DNA of 64,000 nucleotides, from assembly GCF_048569485.1 (NCBI RefSeq), contig NC_134354.1, positions 397,768,680 through 397,832,679 on the forward strand. Direction: 5' to 3'. The number at the start of each line of letters is the position of its first letter. Positions within the stretch are counted from its first letter, which is position 1. Positions 11,010-21,766 of this stretch are shown one piece after another. The notes beneath the pieces were generated by a model that was not told the origin of the DNA, ran no database searches, and worked only from the letters and a program-made list of their open reading frames with translations. The position numbers were made by a program, and so were the translations under genes. This DNA comes from Anomaloglossus baeobatrachus. Taxonomy: Eukaryota > Chordata > Amphibia > Anura > Aromobatidae.

Positions 11010-11083
11010 GTTTTCTGCTTACATGTAAGCTACTAAGGCCCCCCAAGGAATGGCATTTCTTTCATGATCAGCCATATTGGGAG
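11010..11083 (+). CDS. Exon-like block following the membrane helix (host gene, unidentified)
   Basis: A 74-bp block follows a pyrimidine-rich acceptor ('caatttaattcttctacag') and ends GAG|GTAAGG, a good donor. Its first two bases complete the glycine codon left open at 9914, and the frame then reads FLLTCKLLRPPKEWHFFHDQ and PYWE with no stop. Together with the preceding exon this makes a single-pass segment: hydrophobic helix, then a short basic stop-transfer (K, R) and an aromatic, charged tail. The tail composition (WHFFHD, PYW) looks selected rather than random. The exon ends at a codon boundary. The next exon is not certain; a candidate terminal exon is at 13647. Family not recognised. 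Confidence 0.55.
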
Positions 11084-11104
11084 GTAAGGTGTTTAAAAAG
11101 CAGT

Positions 11105-11522
11105 TCATAAAAGGGAATGTCAGCAGGATTTTACTACCTCATCTGAGAGCAGCAACATGTAAAAAAAGACACCGTGATTCCAACGATGTCTCACTCGGTT
11201 TAATGGAGCAGTTGTGACACAATCATAGTTTTTAGATGTTGCAGAGCTCAGAAAGCTGCCCCCGCCCACACGCCTGATTAGCAGCTTGCATTGTGCATTG
11301 TGCAGTGACAGTAAGCTACTAATTAGTGATTGGTGCAGGGTTAGACCAGAAGACATGCGGGCAGCTAGTCGGACAGTAATGATCTCCTGCTGATAAAACA
11401 CTCATTGTCAACAGCACACAGCCTAATAAGTGACACATCACTATAAACATTGTCTCAGCCCTTACTTCATAATGTCCTCAGATTACATAGCAAAAACTTG
11501 CTGACAGATTCCCTTTAAAGGG
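11105..11522. mobile_element. MITE with 'AAAGGGAAT(C)TGTCAGCA' ends
   Basis: The left end 'aaagggaatgtcagcagga' is complementary to the right end 'ttgctgacagattcccttt'. About 420 bp, no coding capacity. This is a dispersed type with the 'tttaaaggg' tip seen in many amphibian and fish MITEs. Confidence 0.55.
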
Positions 11523-12045
11523 GTTAACCATTTATTTACTTATCGTTATTTATGTCCTGTTTTTCCAAAGTTCCAGAATAGTAATGCTGCATGTAAACAA
11601 TATGGATAGCAGAAAATACATGGGAAGGGGTAAATGCAGCCAACTGTCTAGTAATCTCTGCCAACGAACACTGTGTTCATGTAGATGCAGCCATGTATCA
11701 CAGCATACTAAAGATATTAAATTGGGGGATTCCCCTTGTCTTTTGCCTTTCATACAGCATAGCAGTCTGAAAAAAAGGTATCAGCAGGAGATTAAAAGAG
11801 AAACATCTGAAATGTTGGATAAACAACTAAAAAATTAAAGTAATTTGGCTAAACATAGATGTATTGGAGTAGAATTACCAATGTCACTAGGCCTAACAAA
11901 GTTTCCTGCCTAGATGGAACATCTCCCCCGATAAGATTTTAGTCCTAAGGCTCCATCTTCAACTGGCCGTTTATGTAAGCCAGTTTTAAACTATTTATTT
12001 ATTTGTATAACACACAGATTAATGTTAAAATAATCATAGCAGTAA
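11523..12045. other. No gene seen
   Basis: Unique-looking intron or intergenic DNA; short open frames only, without supporting features. Confidence 0.4.
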
Positions 12046-12255
12046 GGCCCGTTTCAGACATCCGGCATTTCGCCGGATTGGCGGATCCGGCACACTCTAG
12101 TACAGTGTAATACAGTACAATTGCATCTGGCAACCTCCCGTCACATGCTGTCATGTGACCGGAGCTTCTCGCGATGCCATTGTACAGTATTCACACTGTA
12201 CTGGAGTGTGCCGGATCCGGCAATCCGGCGAAATGCCGGATGTCTGAAACGGGCC
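12046..12255. mobile_element. PIF/Harbinger-type MITE, TSD TAA
   Basis: A 210-bp palindromic element with ends GGCCCGTTTCAGACATCCGG and its complement, flanked by TAA on both sides (12043-12045 and 12256-12258). A 3-bp TWA duplication and a GGCC tip fit PIF/Harbinger. Same family as 14729-14946 and the fragment at 43688-43829. Confidence 0.8.
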
Positions 12256-12404
12256 TAAGGCTCCACATAGTGGCCTCCATTTGACCGTTCTGTAGCCACG
12301 TTGTGACTGTCATGAAAGCTTCAGCGGCAGCTTTCAAATTGATATTTAGAAAGTCCGTTACAGAGAAAATATATCTTTGTACCATGTTAGGCAGTAGATA
12401 GAAT

Positions 12405-12715
12405 TTTTTTTTCTGTAATTTGAGAGTCCTCAGTGGTTGATACCTTTTAATGGCTAACTGAAAAGATGGTAATAAATAGCAAGCTTTCTAGACTACTCAG
12501 GTATCTTCATCAGGCATGGTATAACACAAAATCTGAAGAGTCTCATACGGTATTTATACACAACAGGGCATAGAATAGTGCATTAAATAAGAAAAATGAT
12601 GTGTTATACTGAGCCCGATGAAGAGACCTGAGCAGTCTGGAAAGCTTGCTATTATTACAATCTTTTCAGTAAGCCATTAAAAGGTATCAACCACTGAAGA
12701 CTCTCAAATTTTAAC
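12405..12715. repeat. Palindromic repeat with 'GATACCTTTTAATGGCTAACTGAAAAG' arms
   Basis: Left arm (about 12420-12535) and right arm (about 12600-12712) are inverse copies: 'gagagtc.tcagtggttgat', 'accttttaatggctaactga', 'agcaagctttc.agact' all recur inverted. The element is a common vertebrate dispersed repeat whose class I cannot fix from sequence alone. No coding. Confidence 0.65.
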
Positions 12716-13127
12716 ATTTTTTTTAGAAATCTAGTGAATTTTTGGCCACTCTGTGGTGCCCTTATCTGAGATGGAGAGTTCATTAGAGGGAATATTTGCA
12801 GCAGTAAGATTACAATAAAGAAAGCTATATTTTCCTGGTCACAATACCAATATACTGCAGGATGTACACAGACCCTGATGGTACATGATGGAGGTAACAT
12901 GGGTGCAAAATATTAATGAATCACTCCATGGGTTGAGGCGAAGCTAAGTGCTTGGTATTATAAATTCACACAGAGAAAAATGACCACACCTACCAGTATG
13001 TGGCCACAATAGCAATGTACTGCACTGTATATATAGTAATAGGACAAAGTATTATTTCTCAAGAAACATCTAGCGTCTATTTAAGGTTGAATTCTTTGGT
13101 GACCCACAATAGTTATACTTGAATCTG
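12716..13127. other. No gene seen
   Basis: Unique-looking DNA; nothing recognisable. Confidence 0.4.
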
Positions 13128-13555
13128 GCTACTATTAAAGAGATATTGTCACCTTGGAATATGGGTATAGGATTAACGTGCAGATAAATAATGTTACAAT
13201 GCTGCCCGGCCAACTTACTGAAAGTGAACTCACTGTGGGAGAGCTTCCAGGTTTCATTCATGTAGGCATGCATGGGAGCGGCTACAGTAAGCACACCCCA
13301 ACGCAATGATTGACAGCTGACTCTGCAGCCCGTCTGCGCAGTGTATCTGTTCTGAACTGAGCGCTGACTGTACCCGCTCCATGCATTCCTCCATGACTGA
13401 TAGCCAATGGCTCCCAGGATTAGGCAAGTTAATTTTTTCCAGGTAGCAGTATTTTCAGTAGGACAGCCGAACACCATTGGAACGCTCTTTCCATGCAGAT
13501 TGACCCTATATTTGCAGGTAAATAGCATTTTCTGACATGATGGGTTCCCATTAAG
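13128..13555. mobile_element. MITE-like repeat
   Basis: Begins around 'attaaagagatattgtcacc' and ends around 'tgacatgatgggttcccattaa', which form weak inverted ends with the 'ttaaaggg' style tip. Internal sequence resembles frog dispersed repeats; no transposase. Confidence 0.35.
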
Positions 13556-13646
13556 GGGTTTGTTTTTATTCTGTGTTTTATGTTTAATTTTCTTTCTATG
13601 TACCCTGACACTTCCAGTATGTTGTTTTTTTCTCTTTATCTTGCAG

Positions 13647-13673
13647 TTTCCCCACGTGGACTCTCATATCTAA
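13647..13673 (+). CDS. Candidate terminal exon of the host gene
   Basis: A strong acceptor ('ttttttctctttatcttgcag') precedes a short frame that, in the phase left at 11083, reads FPHVDSHI and then stops. If used, it would end the protein soon after the PYWE of the preceding exon. The acceptor is convincing, but eight codons are too few to test for coding character, so this may be chance. Confidence 0.25.
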   Translation, partial: FPHVDSHI

Positions 13674-14160
13674 CAAGAATAACAGATGATTCCTCAGCTG
13701 ACTGTCTTATCAGATTGTTTTAATTTTTATTTATCATAAATCATCATAATTGTAGCTGATGAAATTGAAAATGACAGTCGATATAATCTGGACTACACTT
13801 TTATGCTTGAGGTCAATAGGAAGAAAAAGAAACTGACCAAATAAGTAAAATAAAGGGAGTTTGTCATGTATATTAGATTATTTCTTAAAAAGTAGCCATC
13901 ATTTTAAATTTTATATCATAAAGCAATAATACACATGAAAATAAGGAACTATGTAATATATCATATCCGACAAATTTGCTTCTTTCTCTGCCAGAATTGA
14001 TCAGTCATTATCAACATTCTCAATTCTAAAATTTGTAATTAGTGAAGAATTTCCCATCATTGAGATAGGAGATGGCAGCTCTGCATCTAGCTCCTCCCCA
14101 CTACATAGAATCTTATGAAAACTAACTGCTAAGTGTTCTGCTTATGGCTGGCAGCATGTG
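13674..14160. other. No gene seen; possible 3' UTR or intron
   Basis: AT-rich, no coding. If 13647 is a real terminal exon, this would hold its 3' UTR, but no clear polyadenylation context was identified. Confidence 0.3.
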
Positions 14161-14293
14161 GGTGGAGCCACAAACTGCCCAATTAAAGACTTCCATTGAG
14201 GTTTGGATCAAGTCACGGTCGCAAACCCAATCTTATCTAAGGTTCAACTGTGCACTGCACACTGAACTTCCAAAGGTTCGCTCATCTCTAGCT
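14160..14293 (-). repeat. Fragment of the 'tagagatgagcgaacct' frog repeat
   Basis: Ends in the inverse complement of 'tagagatgagcgaacctttgg', the same start as the longer plus-strand copy at 18480. The interior has the 'gtttggatcaagtc' motif of that family. Confidence 0.45.
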
Positions 14294-14728
14294 ATCATGC
14301 TCTTGTAGGTGTGATCAACATAATTTGCAAGAGCAGCGCCACTGCCAGGTGTACATACCACGACCATATCGGTGCACTGCTCATGTCCAAAAAGGCAGGG
14401 GTAATGTAGGAATTATCCATCCAGTCTCGTCAGCTATCTCCCGGCTGGCTGTGTCCTACATCACTGATGCCTTCCTGGGGTACTATGCTTCACATTATCT
14501 GCCTGCAATCATCATCATTAGTGCAGCACACTGCTCAGTAGCCCGTAAAATCTTGAATGTCTGCTAGTACGATCACTACTTTAGTCTTCCTAGAATGGTC
14601 CTTTTATAGACATTGGCGACATATCTGTAGGCTATGTCAACTACGCCTAATCAATGTGGGATGACTACTGTGATGCCCATCGATTGCTTGAAAACACTAG
14701 CAATAGGGCTACTTTACCTCCTCAGTTA

Positions 14729-14946
14729 GGCCCGTTTCACACATCCGGTATTTCGCTGGATGCCGGATCCAGCACGCATGCAGTACAGTACATTCATTTA
14801 CTGGAAGCGTGACACCATGTGGTTGTGTGCTTCATGCACAACCAATTTGTCCGCATGGTGTCGCACTTCCACGGTAAATGAATGTACTGTACTGCATGCA
14901 TGCCGGATCTGGCATCCGGCAAAATGCCAGATGTGTGAAACGGGCC
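14729..14946. mobile_element. PIF/Harbinger-type MITE, TSD TTA
   Basis: A 218-bp palindromic element with ends GGCCCGTTTCACACATCCGG and complement, flanked by TTA (14726-14728 and 14947-14949). Sister of 12046-12255, with the same CCGGATCC-rich arms and 'tacagtac' inner arm. Confidence 0.8.
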
Positions 14947-15334
14947 TTAGGAGTCCTCACTGATTCACTCAGCTTTTTTTCAGGTCATCATATGGATAGG
15001 AATCAGAAAAAAAGACTGACTGGAACACCTATGTGTGTGAATTAGGTGCTAGCCTAAAAATACATGACTATAATACAGATAATAAGCTGCACACTAACCA
15101 CTATAAAAATATAAACATGAAAAATGGTAAAGCATTGCTGCTATAGGGATACTATGAACAATGAAAAATACATTTAGCTATCTGGAAAAAATGAAATACA
15201 TGAAAAATGGTATTGCAAAAACTGCTATGAATATTTGAAAATAGTAGAGATGTTTAGCAAATGTATTGATCAATGCAAATGAGTCTGAAAACCAAAGACA
15301 AGGTAATCTCTAAATTTTCGGGAACCTACTCTTA

Positions 15335-16071
15335 GGGCAAGCACGCACTTTGCGTTTTCCTACTTGCAGTTCAAGAAGCACCTTTTTCCCCTAATTGATT
15401 TGACCAAAGTTGCCTTTTTCAGAAATTTAGCGCTAAAAACGCATGCGTACTTGCCCTACCTTTTTACCTGCGTTTCCACCTGCGTTCTGATAGTTGCGTT
15501 TTGAACATAAAGACACTGCTTAATAAAGTTTCAATAGTCAAAATCTTTGAAAAAATGGGAAGAAAAGAATCAAATCTATATTCATAGAAAAAATCATTAA
15601 ATTAAATTTTGTTCATTAAATTATTGCGGCAATATGATATTTTATGTAAAAATAGCAATAAAGTATTAATTTGCTTTATTTACGGTAAATTCTCGGACTA
15701 TGTGTGTGTGTAAAGGGACATATGAAATCATTATTTTGAAGTCCAAAACGCATGTTTTCTGCACTGAAAAAGCAGGTAAAACGCAGAAATGTGAATGAAT
15801 CTTGTTTTTTGCCATTTCTCATTGACTCCAATGTTAGCAAAACGCACCGAAAATGGCAAAAACAACTGACATGTTGCTTCTTTGAACGCATGGTTTTTGC
15901 CACAAAATATACAAATTAAACGCAGCGTTTAGAAACGCAAAGTGTGGTTGGAAAATACACATTACATATAGGATAACATGGAAAAGCAGAACGCAAGCCA
16001 TTTGGCAACAAAAAGGTGCTTCTAAAAACGCTGCGGAAATGCAGGTAAAAACGCAAAGTGCGTGCTTGCCC
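15335..16071. mobile_element. PIF/Harbinger-type MITE, TSD TTA, inside the foldback arm
   Basis: Ends GGGCAAGCACGCACTTTGCG and complement, flanked by TTA at 15332-15334 and 16072-16074. The uninterrupted right arm of the host foldback shows the empty site (inverse of 'cattaaggttaggttcccg'), confirming that this is an insertion with a 3-bp duplication. 737 bp, many 'aacgca' motifs, no coding. Confidence 0.85.
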
Positions 16072-16500
16072 TTAGTGCCTCTCCATGTGCTATTAAAAAT
16101 CTGCAGGTATGGGCAGACAGGCTTCTGGCTATATAGGATCATGAATAGAGTCTGGTAATAGGGCGGGGTTCTGGGCTCTCAGTCAGAAGAAACTGCATAT
16201 TAATCTGAAAAAAACCCACCCTATTACCAGACTCTATTCATGATCCTATATAGCCAGGAGCTTGTCTGCCCATACCTGCAGATTTTTAATAGCACATAGA
16301 GAGGCATTAAGGTTAGGTTCCCGAAAAATTAGAGATTACCTTGTCGTTGGTTTCGGGTTCATTTGCATTGATCAATACATTTGCTAAACATATCTACTAT
16401 TTTCAAATATTCATAGCAGTTTTTGTAATACCATTTTTCATGTATTTAATTTTTTCCAGATAGCTAAATGTATTTTTCATTGTTCACAGCATCCCTATAG

Positions 16501-17008
16501 AAAGGCCAGAAAGACTAAAACCTTCACCTCCATGTACAACAAAAAGCAATTTACTATTACAACTTTCATTAATTGCAACACTGTCAATGTTATTTATTTG
16601 ATCAGTTGTGATTTGTGCTCCAAACAGTATTTGGGACAAATTCATTAAAAACTAGGATCCGAAAACATTTATCGGATGCCACCAACTTACCTGTGGTTGG
16701 GGCTTCAGTGGTATCTCGCCACTTTAATAAAGTACATGCAGGTGATCTCAACGGTTTTTCTTTCATAGGCACAGAGAAAGTTTTTAAACCTGAGAGAGGG
16801 GGAGATATGCAGAAAAAGGTTTTGGCCAGAGAGAACAAGTGGATGTTCACATTAGACACTAGAACACCACATGGTTTTAATAGCAGGATGGATCTTGCGA
16901 TATATTATTGAAAAAGTATGTTCTTGCTCAGCTTTTAAATTTGATCTTTCTGTCCTGATCTACTGTTGGTCATAAAGATAGTTTGCCCATTACAAAAAAA
17001 AAAAATAG
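16501..17008 (+). pseudogene. Penelope-like element C-terminal GIY-YIG endonuclease piece
   Basis: Plus-strand translation shows the C-terminal part of a PLE polyprotein: 'SCDLCSKQYLGQ' (GIY-YIG start, with the tyrosine-glycine pair), 'TRIRKHLSDA', 'VSRHFNKVH', 'DLNGFSFIG', and the tail 'RENKWMFTLDTRTPHGFNSR', which matches the PLE 'E..WI..L.T..P.GLN' signature. A stop and frame change separate the first motif from the rest, so it is dead. It is flanked by two near-identical 40-bp copies of 'tagctaaatgtatttttcat' (starting at 16461 and 17009). This family differs from the PLE at 44-62 kb. Confidence 0.75.
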
Positions 17009-17117
17009 CTAAATGTATTTTTCATTGTTCATAGTATCCCTATAGCAGTAATGTTTTACCATTTTTCATGTTTATATTTTTATAGTGGTTAGTGTGCAGC
17101 TTATCATATGGATAGGA

Positions 17118-18183
17118 GCCAAAGTAGCATGGCGCTTTGCTAGAAACCACCAATTAGACAATATTTATACCTTGGTAATCCAAATTGCAAAAAAGGATAT
17201 TCGTTTAGTAGGCATCATCTAGATTGCTTTCTTTAGATGGCATGTTAATAGTTTTATTCTAAGCGTAGTTTGTTTCATATTCTAAAAAATATATTTGATG
17301 TTTCTATATTTTTATTGCAGTTTTGTTTCTCATCGTGTTCTCTATTTTTTCTAATAAATAATTAATGTGGTTTTCCAGGACTTCATTTTTATGTTATACA
17401 TGTAATTGTATGGTTGTTTAGGTAATGTACAAACATTAGGCCATATTCCAAAGTCAAAAATACTTCTTCCCACAGGTCTTAACACTGAAATATGCAATAA
17501 CAATGAATTATTGCTTTTTTGCTATTTTTTTTAAGTACTTTCCCCTTTTTCCATGCATTTTGGTGCAGCGTTTTTTAAAGTCTTTGTTTACATGGCTTTT
17601 TCTCAGCGTCCCAATAAAAGCCCTTAGGGAAAGACACACCAATAAATGCACTGTTCAGCATGTTCTCATGATGAGTTTTTGCGCTGCGTATTTTCGCTGA
17701 ACAAAAATAAATGCAACATCTTACAGTTTCAGCAAAGTGGATGGGATTTATATAAATCTTATTCTTGCTGGGGATTTTTTTCTTACTTCGTCACCTGACC
17801 TGGGGTTTTCGAAATCTACAAGCCAGGTTCTCTTGCGGGTACGCTGAGTTTAATGTGCAGATTTTAATCTTAGAATTGCATCAGATGTGGAAAATACACT
17901 GATATAAAATGTACAAGTCTTTAGTACGTTTGTAGAGGGGCGGCAGGGGCATTGGCCCAGACTCAATCCTTCTGCTGTGAATTGACACTTCACTCTCTTT
18001 AGCCCAAGCGGCTATCTTCTCCACAGAGCAAGGGGAAAAGGTTGGTTGGCGGGGCTCCTGGTGGGTTGTGTGGACTTTGTACGTGCAAGCGATAAGTCTA
18101 CACTGGTCCTCAAAATATCCAGGAGATTCCCCCCAGGGAATGAGACACAAATTCAGTTTTCTTATTCAACAGTCTTTTACTAA
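17118..18183. other. No gene seen
   Basis: AT-rich sequence with poly-T stretches; no repeat with defined ends and no coding support. Confidence 0.4.
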
Positions 18184-18373
18184 GGTATGATTCCACTTGC
18201 GTATGACTCGTGCGAGTCTCGCATCAGTATCACGGCGTACAATCTCCTGACAGGAGTGGGTTGGCTGCATGTATTTCCATGCAGCTGAGGCGCTCCTGTC
18301 ATGAGAGTGTGTGCCGTGCCGGGTGATACCGATGCGAGACTCGCACGAGTCATACGCAAGTGGTTTCATACCC
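18184..18373. mobile_element. PIF/Harbinger-type MITE, TSD TAA
   Basis: Ends GGTATGATTCCACTTGCGTA and inverse complement GGGTATGAAACCACTTGCGT; arms continue as 'tgactcgtgcgagtctcgcat' for over 40 bp. Flanked by TAA at 18181-18183 and 18374-18376. 190 bp, non-coding, forms a long hairpin. Confidence 0.8.
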
Positions 18374-18479
18374 TAACAGTTAGTCACGGTACTTCAGTCA
18401 CATCATTACTGTGGGCACAACACTTGAACTTTGTAGGCACGATACACTTTACTTCAAATACTGCCAACTGCTTCTTAGT

Positions 18480-19600
18480 AGAGATGGGCGAACCTGCAGA
18501 TGTTTACAGACGTTAAAAAAATAAAAGGTCTGGTTCGAAACCACACTTGAACCCAAACCTGAGCTCGGACCCTGAACCTCATATAAGTCCATGAGAACCT
18601 GAAATTGTGTGCTGTAAAATGGGGTTAGTAAGAGCTAGGGGCTGCAAAAGAAAGCAACATGGGGATTAAAAGCAGGACAATTATACCTACCGAGTCTCCG
18701 CGTGGCTGCCACACTACTTTCATCACTCATTAAATCTCATGCATATTTAGTGCTTCCCCTATCCACCTTCTGTGACAACGTCTGTGAATGGTTGCAGTCA
18801 GACTGTTAGCGTGCCGGCATCTATGATTGGCTGCCTTAATACTAGCTGTCTGGGTCCCCAAAGTGGAGTGCAAAAATAAATAAATAATTGGAAAAAATTG
18901 CATAGGTTCTCTCATATTTTGATACCCAGCGCAGATAACGCAGACAGCAAGATTCTATAGCCCCCAGCTGTGCATGTTATCTTGGCTGTGTATCAAAATA
19001 CAAGGGACCCCATGCGATTTTTTTTTTCAAATTATTTAAATAAATAATTGTATAAAATGGCGTGTGGTCCCACAATTTTGATACCTAGCCAAGATAATGC
19101 AGACAGCTGGGGGTTGGTATTATCAGGTTGGGGAGGCCATGGTTATTCGGCCCTCTCCAGCCTAAAAATAGCAGCCCACAGCCACCTAAAAAGTGGTGCA
19201 TCCATTAGATGTACCAATCCTGGCGCTTTACCTAGATCATCCTGACTGCTCTGAAGCGGTGGAAATGGGGGTCATATAAGAGGTTAATGACAGATGTGAT
19301 TTGTAATTGTGCAAGTCAATATAAATAAATACAAAACACAGAGAAAAATCCTTTATTAAAAAAAACAAAACACTTTTTTCAATTTATTAACCTCCAAAAC
19401 ACCCCTGCATGTCCGATATAATCCACAGACACATAGTCCAATAACTATGCTTTGCAATATCCTGAACTATGAGAGTGGTGACATCAGTGAGTTCACCTGA
19501 GGTCACAGCTGGCGGTTCCCACGATATCCCAGTTATGACCTCAGGCGAACTCAGTGAACTTACCTCAAGTGAACTCTATGAACTCAATACCGAATTACCG
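18480..19600 (+). repeat. Frog-type dispersed repeat (gagatgggcgaacc ... gccaagataatgcagacagctg)
   Basis: Shares with 34290-34640 the ordered blocks 'gacagctgggg.ttggtatt', 'ggtt.gggaggcc', 'agcctaaaaata.cagcc', 'gcatccatta.atgt' and 'ggcgctttacct'. It starts with 'agagatgggcgaacct', also found inverted at 14160-14293. Non-coding; class not determined. Confidence 0.6.
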
Positions 19601-20685
19601 GCTTAGGCTATGTGAGCATGTTGAGTATTTGGTTGCAACTCCTGGCAGAAAAACTCACCAAAAACGTTTTTGTTTTTTTTAAAATATTTTTATCCTGGCG
19701 ACCAAACTTGAACAGTAACAGGGACGTCCGTGCTCTGTGTTTGGTATGGACCCCGAACTTTACAGTCACTACTCCTCAGCTCTTGGTACTACTGCTGCTG
19801 ATACACTGTCCTTTCCTGCACTTTCTGACACCATGGTACCACTCAGTAAAGTCATAAAGTCCTGTTCACCTATGGTTGCATCCAGCTCGTAGGACACCAT
19901 TCCTACTAATGTTCTTTCAACCTGCACTGCTGATGAATAGCGTTCGTTCATTTAGCTTCTCCATGCCCACCTGTTCTCCCAAGTCTGTGCCAGCCCTTTG
20001 CTAAGGACTAGTACCGCTAGACACATTTGCAACTTGGGTTACCCGGGTTAGGGTCTGGTGCTCACTACAGTGGAATAGAGCACTCTGCTGTTCCATCCTA
20101 CATTACAGTCCCTGCTCTTGGGTCTTGCCTTGTACACCCCTTCTCCGAACCTTAGTTACTGGCTAGCTTGCACACTACCAGTTTTCATTACACTTTTCTT
20201 TACACTACTCCTAACTAAACTTTGTCTCTGCCGGTCTATATATTGTTCCAAACTGCTGTTTGATACTGCTGTCACTAGGCAATCTCCAACATCCTGCCAA
20301 GGAGCAGTACCTAAAACCGGCCAATGGTTGGCCACATGTGCAACATAAGTATAAACACAACATTATGTACATTACTCTGTTGTCGAGTCCAGCACTACTT
20401 TACATGTTTACGCTGCAGAAAAGCACTAAGTACACATGCAATCCGCACATGATGGTATCAGTACAGTTTTGACAAAGCCAAATACTAAAAAGTATAAAAA
20501 ACAACTAAGCTTTATTTAAAATAGCCCCAAAAAAAGGCAAAACCAACGGCGTAAAAAATGTGACAAAAGTACATGTAAATAAATTAACTCAAAAACACAA
20601 AAAGTAAGTAACCTAATTTAGCTAATAGGTGCAGAAAATCTCCAAAATCAAAACCTCACCAAATATTCATCGTGGGAACTTATCT
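19601..20685. other. No gene seen; repeat debris
   Basis: Mixed sequence with a 'ccgaactttacagtc' end that probably belongs to the repeat on the left. Several short open frames have no homology that I can recognise. Confidence 0.35.
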
Positions 20686-21116
20686 TTAAGGTTTCCACTA
20701 CTTTGACAACCCCTTCTCCCCTTAAAAATAAATAAGCCTATACTCACTTCCAGTATGGCCACGGTTCCAGCGATGTCTGAAGTCGCCTTCCCGGGGCCCA
20801 TGTGACATTGTTATGGCACGCAAGCCCAATAACCATTCAATGCCCTGCGTCTGTCTCTCCACCTTCGACATTTGAGCAAGATGTGAACTTTGCTCTGACT
20901 TCATGCTCAAATGTCCGAAGATTGGGAGACAGACACCGTGCACTGATTGGTCGTGGGGCTTGCATGTCATAACAGTGTCACATGGGCAACGGGAACTTGC
21001 TTTCAGACATCGCTGGAACCACGGCCGCAACAGAGTTGAGTATAGACTTATTTATTTTTACAGGGGAGAACAAGGGGAATGAGAAGGGGGTGTCCAAGTA
21101 GTGGACGCCCCTTTAA
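20686..21116. mobile_element. MITE with 'CTTTAAGG..CCACTACTT' ends
   Basis: Left end 'ctttaaggtttccactacttt' and right end 'aagtagtggacgcccctttaaa' are inverse copies; second inverted blocks 'aaataaataagcctatactcac' and 'gagtatagacttatttattttt', and 'ccacggttccagcgatgtctg' and its complement, lie inside. About 430 bp, no coding. Confidence 0.7.
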
Positions 21117-21339
21117 ATGCAGCAGATTTTTGCCAAAGAAAACGAAACAGAAAATAAAGCATTCATGATACGTTTGAACATCAACTAAACACAATAAAGG
21201 CCAGATTTTAAAAAAAAATATATCACTACCAAAGACTAATCTGATCACACTGTATGTGAGAATGTAAACAGTATGGACTGTGTCTCTCTGTTCAGATGAA
21301 TGGAAATAAAAATGTTCAGATCCTTAGAATTTTCATTCT

Positions 21340-21565
21340 AACTATGCATTCCTCTGTTGTCCTCACCAAATATTTAAGGGTAGGACTCAAACAAAAAATA
21401 TGGGGCAGAATGAATAGTGTTGTTCAAAAGTACAACTTGTCCCGCAAAATACAAACCTAATATGGATATATTGAAGAAACATAAAAAAAAGTTATGGCTC
21501 TTGGAATTATTGGAGGAAAGAAACAAAAAACAGAAAATCGCCCAGAAGTGAAGGGGTTAATTTCC
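21340..21565 (+). repeat. Dispersed frog-type repeat, copy 1
   Basis: Contains 'acaacttgtcccgcaaaata', 'gttatggctcttgga' and 'aagtgaaggggttaa', the ordered signature of a common amphibian repeat. A related fragment lies at 25390-25530. Confidence 0.45.
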
Positions 21566-21766
21566 CATTATTATTTCCCAGCGTGATTTTAATGGCCGCT
21601 GTGGGGAGCGCTCAGTTGCCTGCCACCAACGAAGGCCCCGTGACGTGATCACAGGGAGCCAATGGTTACTAGCATGGTGTAGAAAAAGACACCAATGTAG
21701 GCTGGAATAGATATCGATGACACACCCCAGGGCTATGGGGTACTCGGTCTTGGGCCTTGTATTTAC

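Larger units (their letters stand above)
15002..17102. mobile_element. Foldback composite with Penelope-like endonuclease piece
   Basis: A 15-bp direct repeat, ATCATATGGATAGGA, flanks the unit (14987-15001 and 17103-17117). Inside, the left arm (15084-15331 plus 16075-16180) is repeated in inverse orientation on the right (about 16205-16500 and 17009-17102). The arms share long blocks such as 'ttgatcaatgcaaatgag' and 'ctattaaaaatctgcaggta'. The left arm is interrupted by a Harbinger-type MITE and the right arm by a GIY-YIG coding piece. Long direct repeats and inverted truncated copies are typical of Penelope-like insertions, so I read the whole as one such event; the exact structure is an inference. 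The region 33852-35696 is a relative. Confidence 0.6.

Noticed and set aside
12480-12660. Hammerhead-like CTGATGA...GAAA strings in the palindromic repeat
   Set aside because: The core words are present but no stem III partner or cleavage site fits, and stem II is weak, so it does not meet the fold.
13070-13611. Minus-strand 152-codon frame
   Set aside because: It overlaps a MITE-like repeat and has no recognisable domain or codon character.
19612-20472. Short hydrophobic plus-strand frames
   Set aside because: They are rich in F, L and S from T-rich DNA and show no splice sites, homology or conserved pattern.
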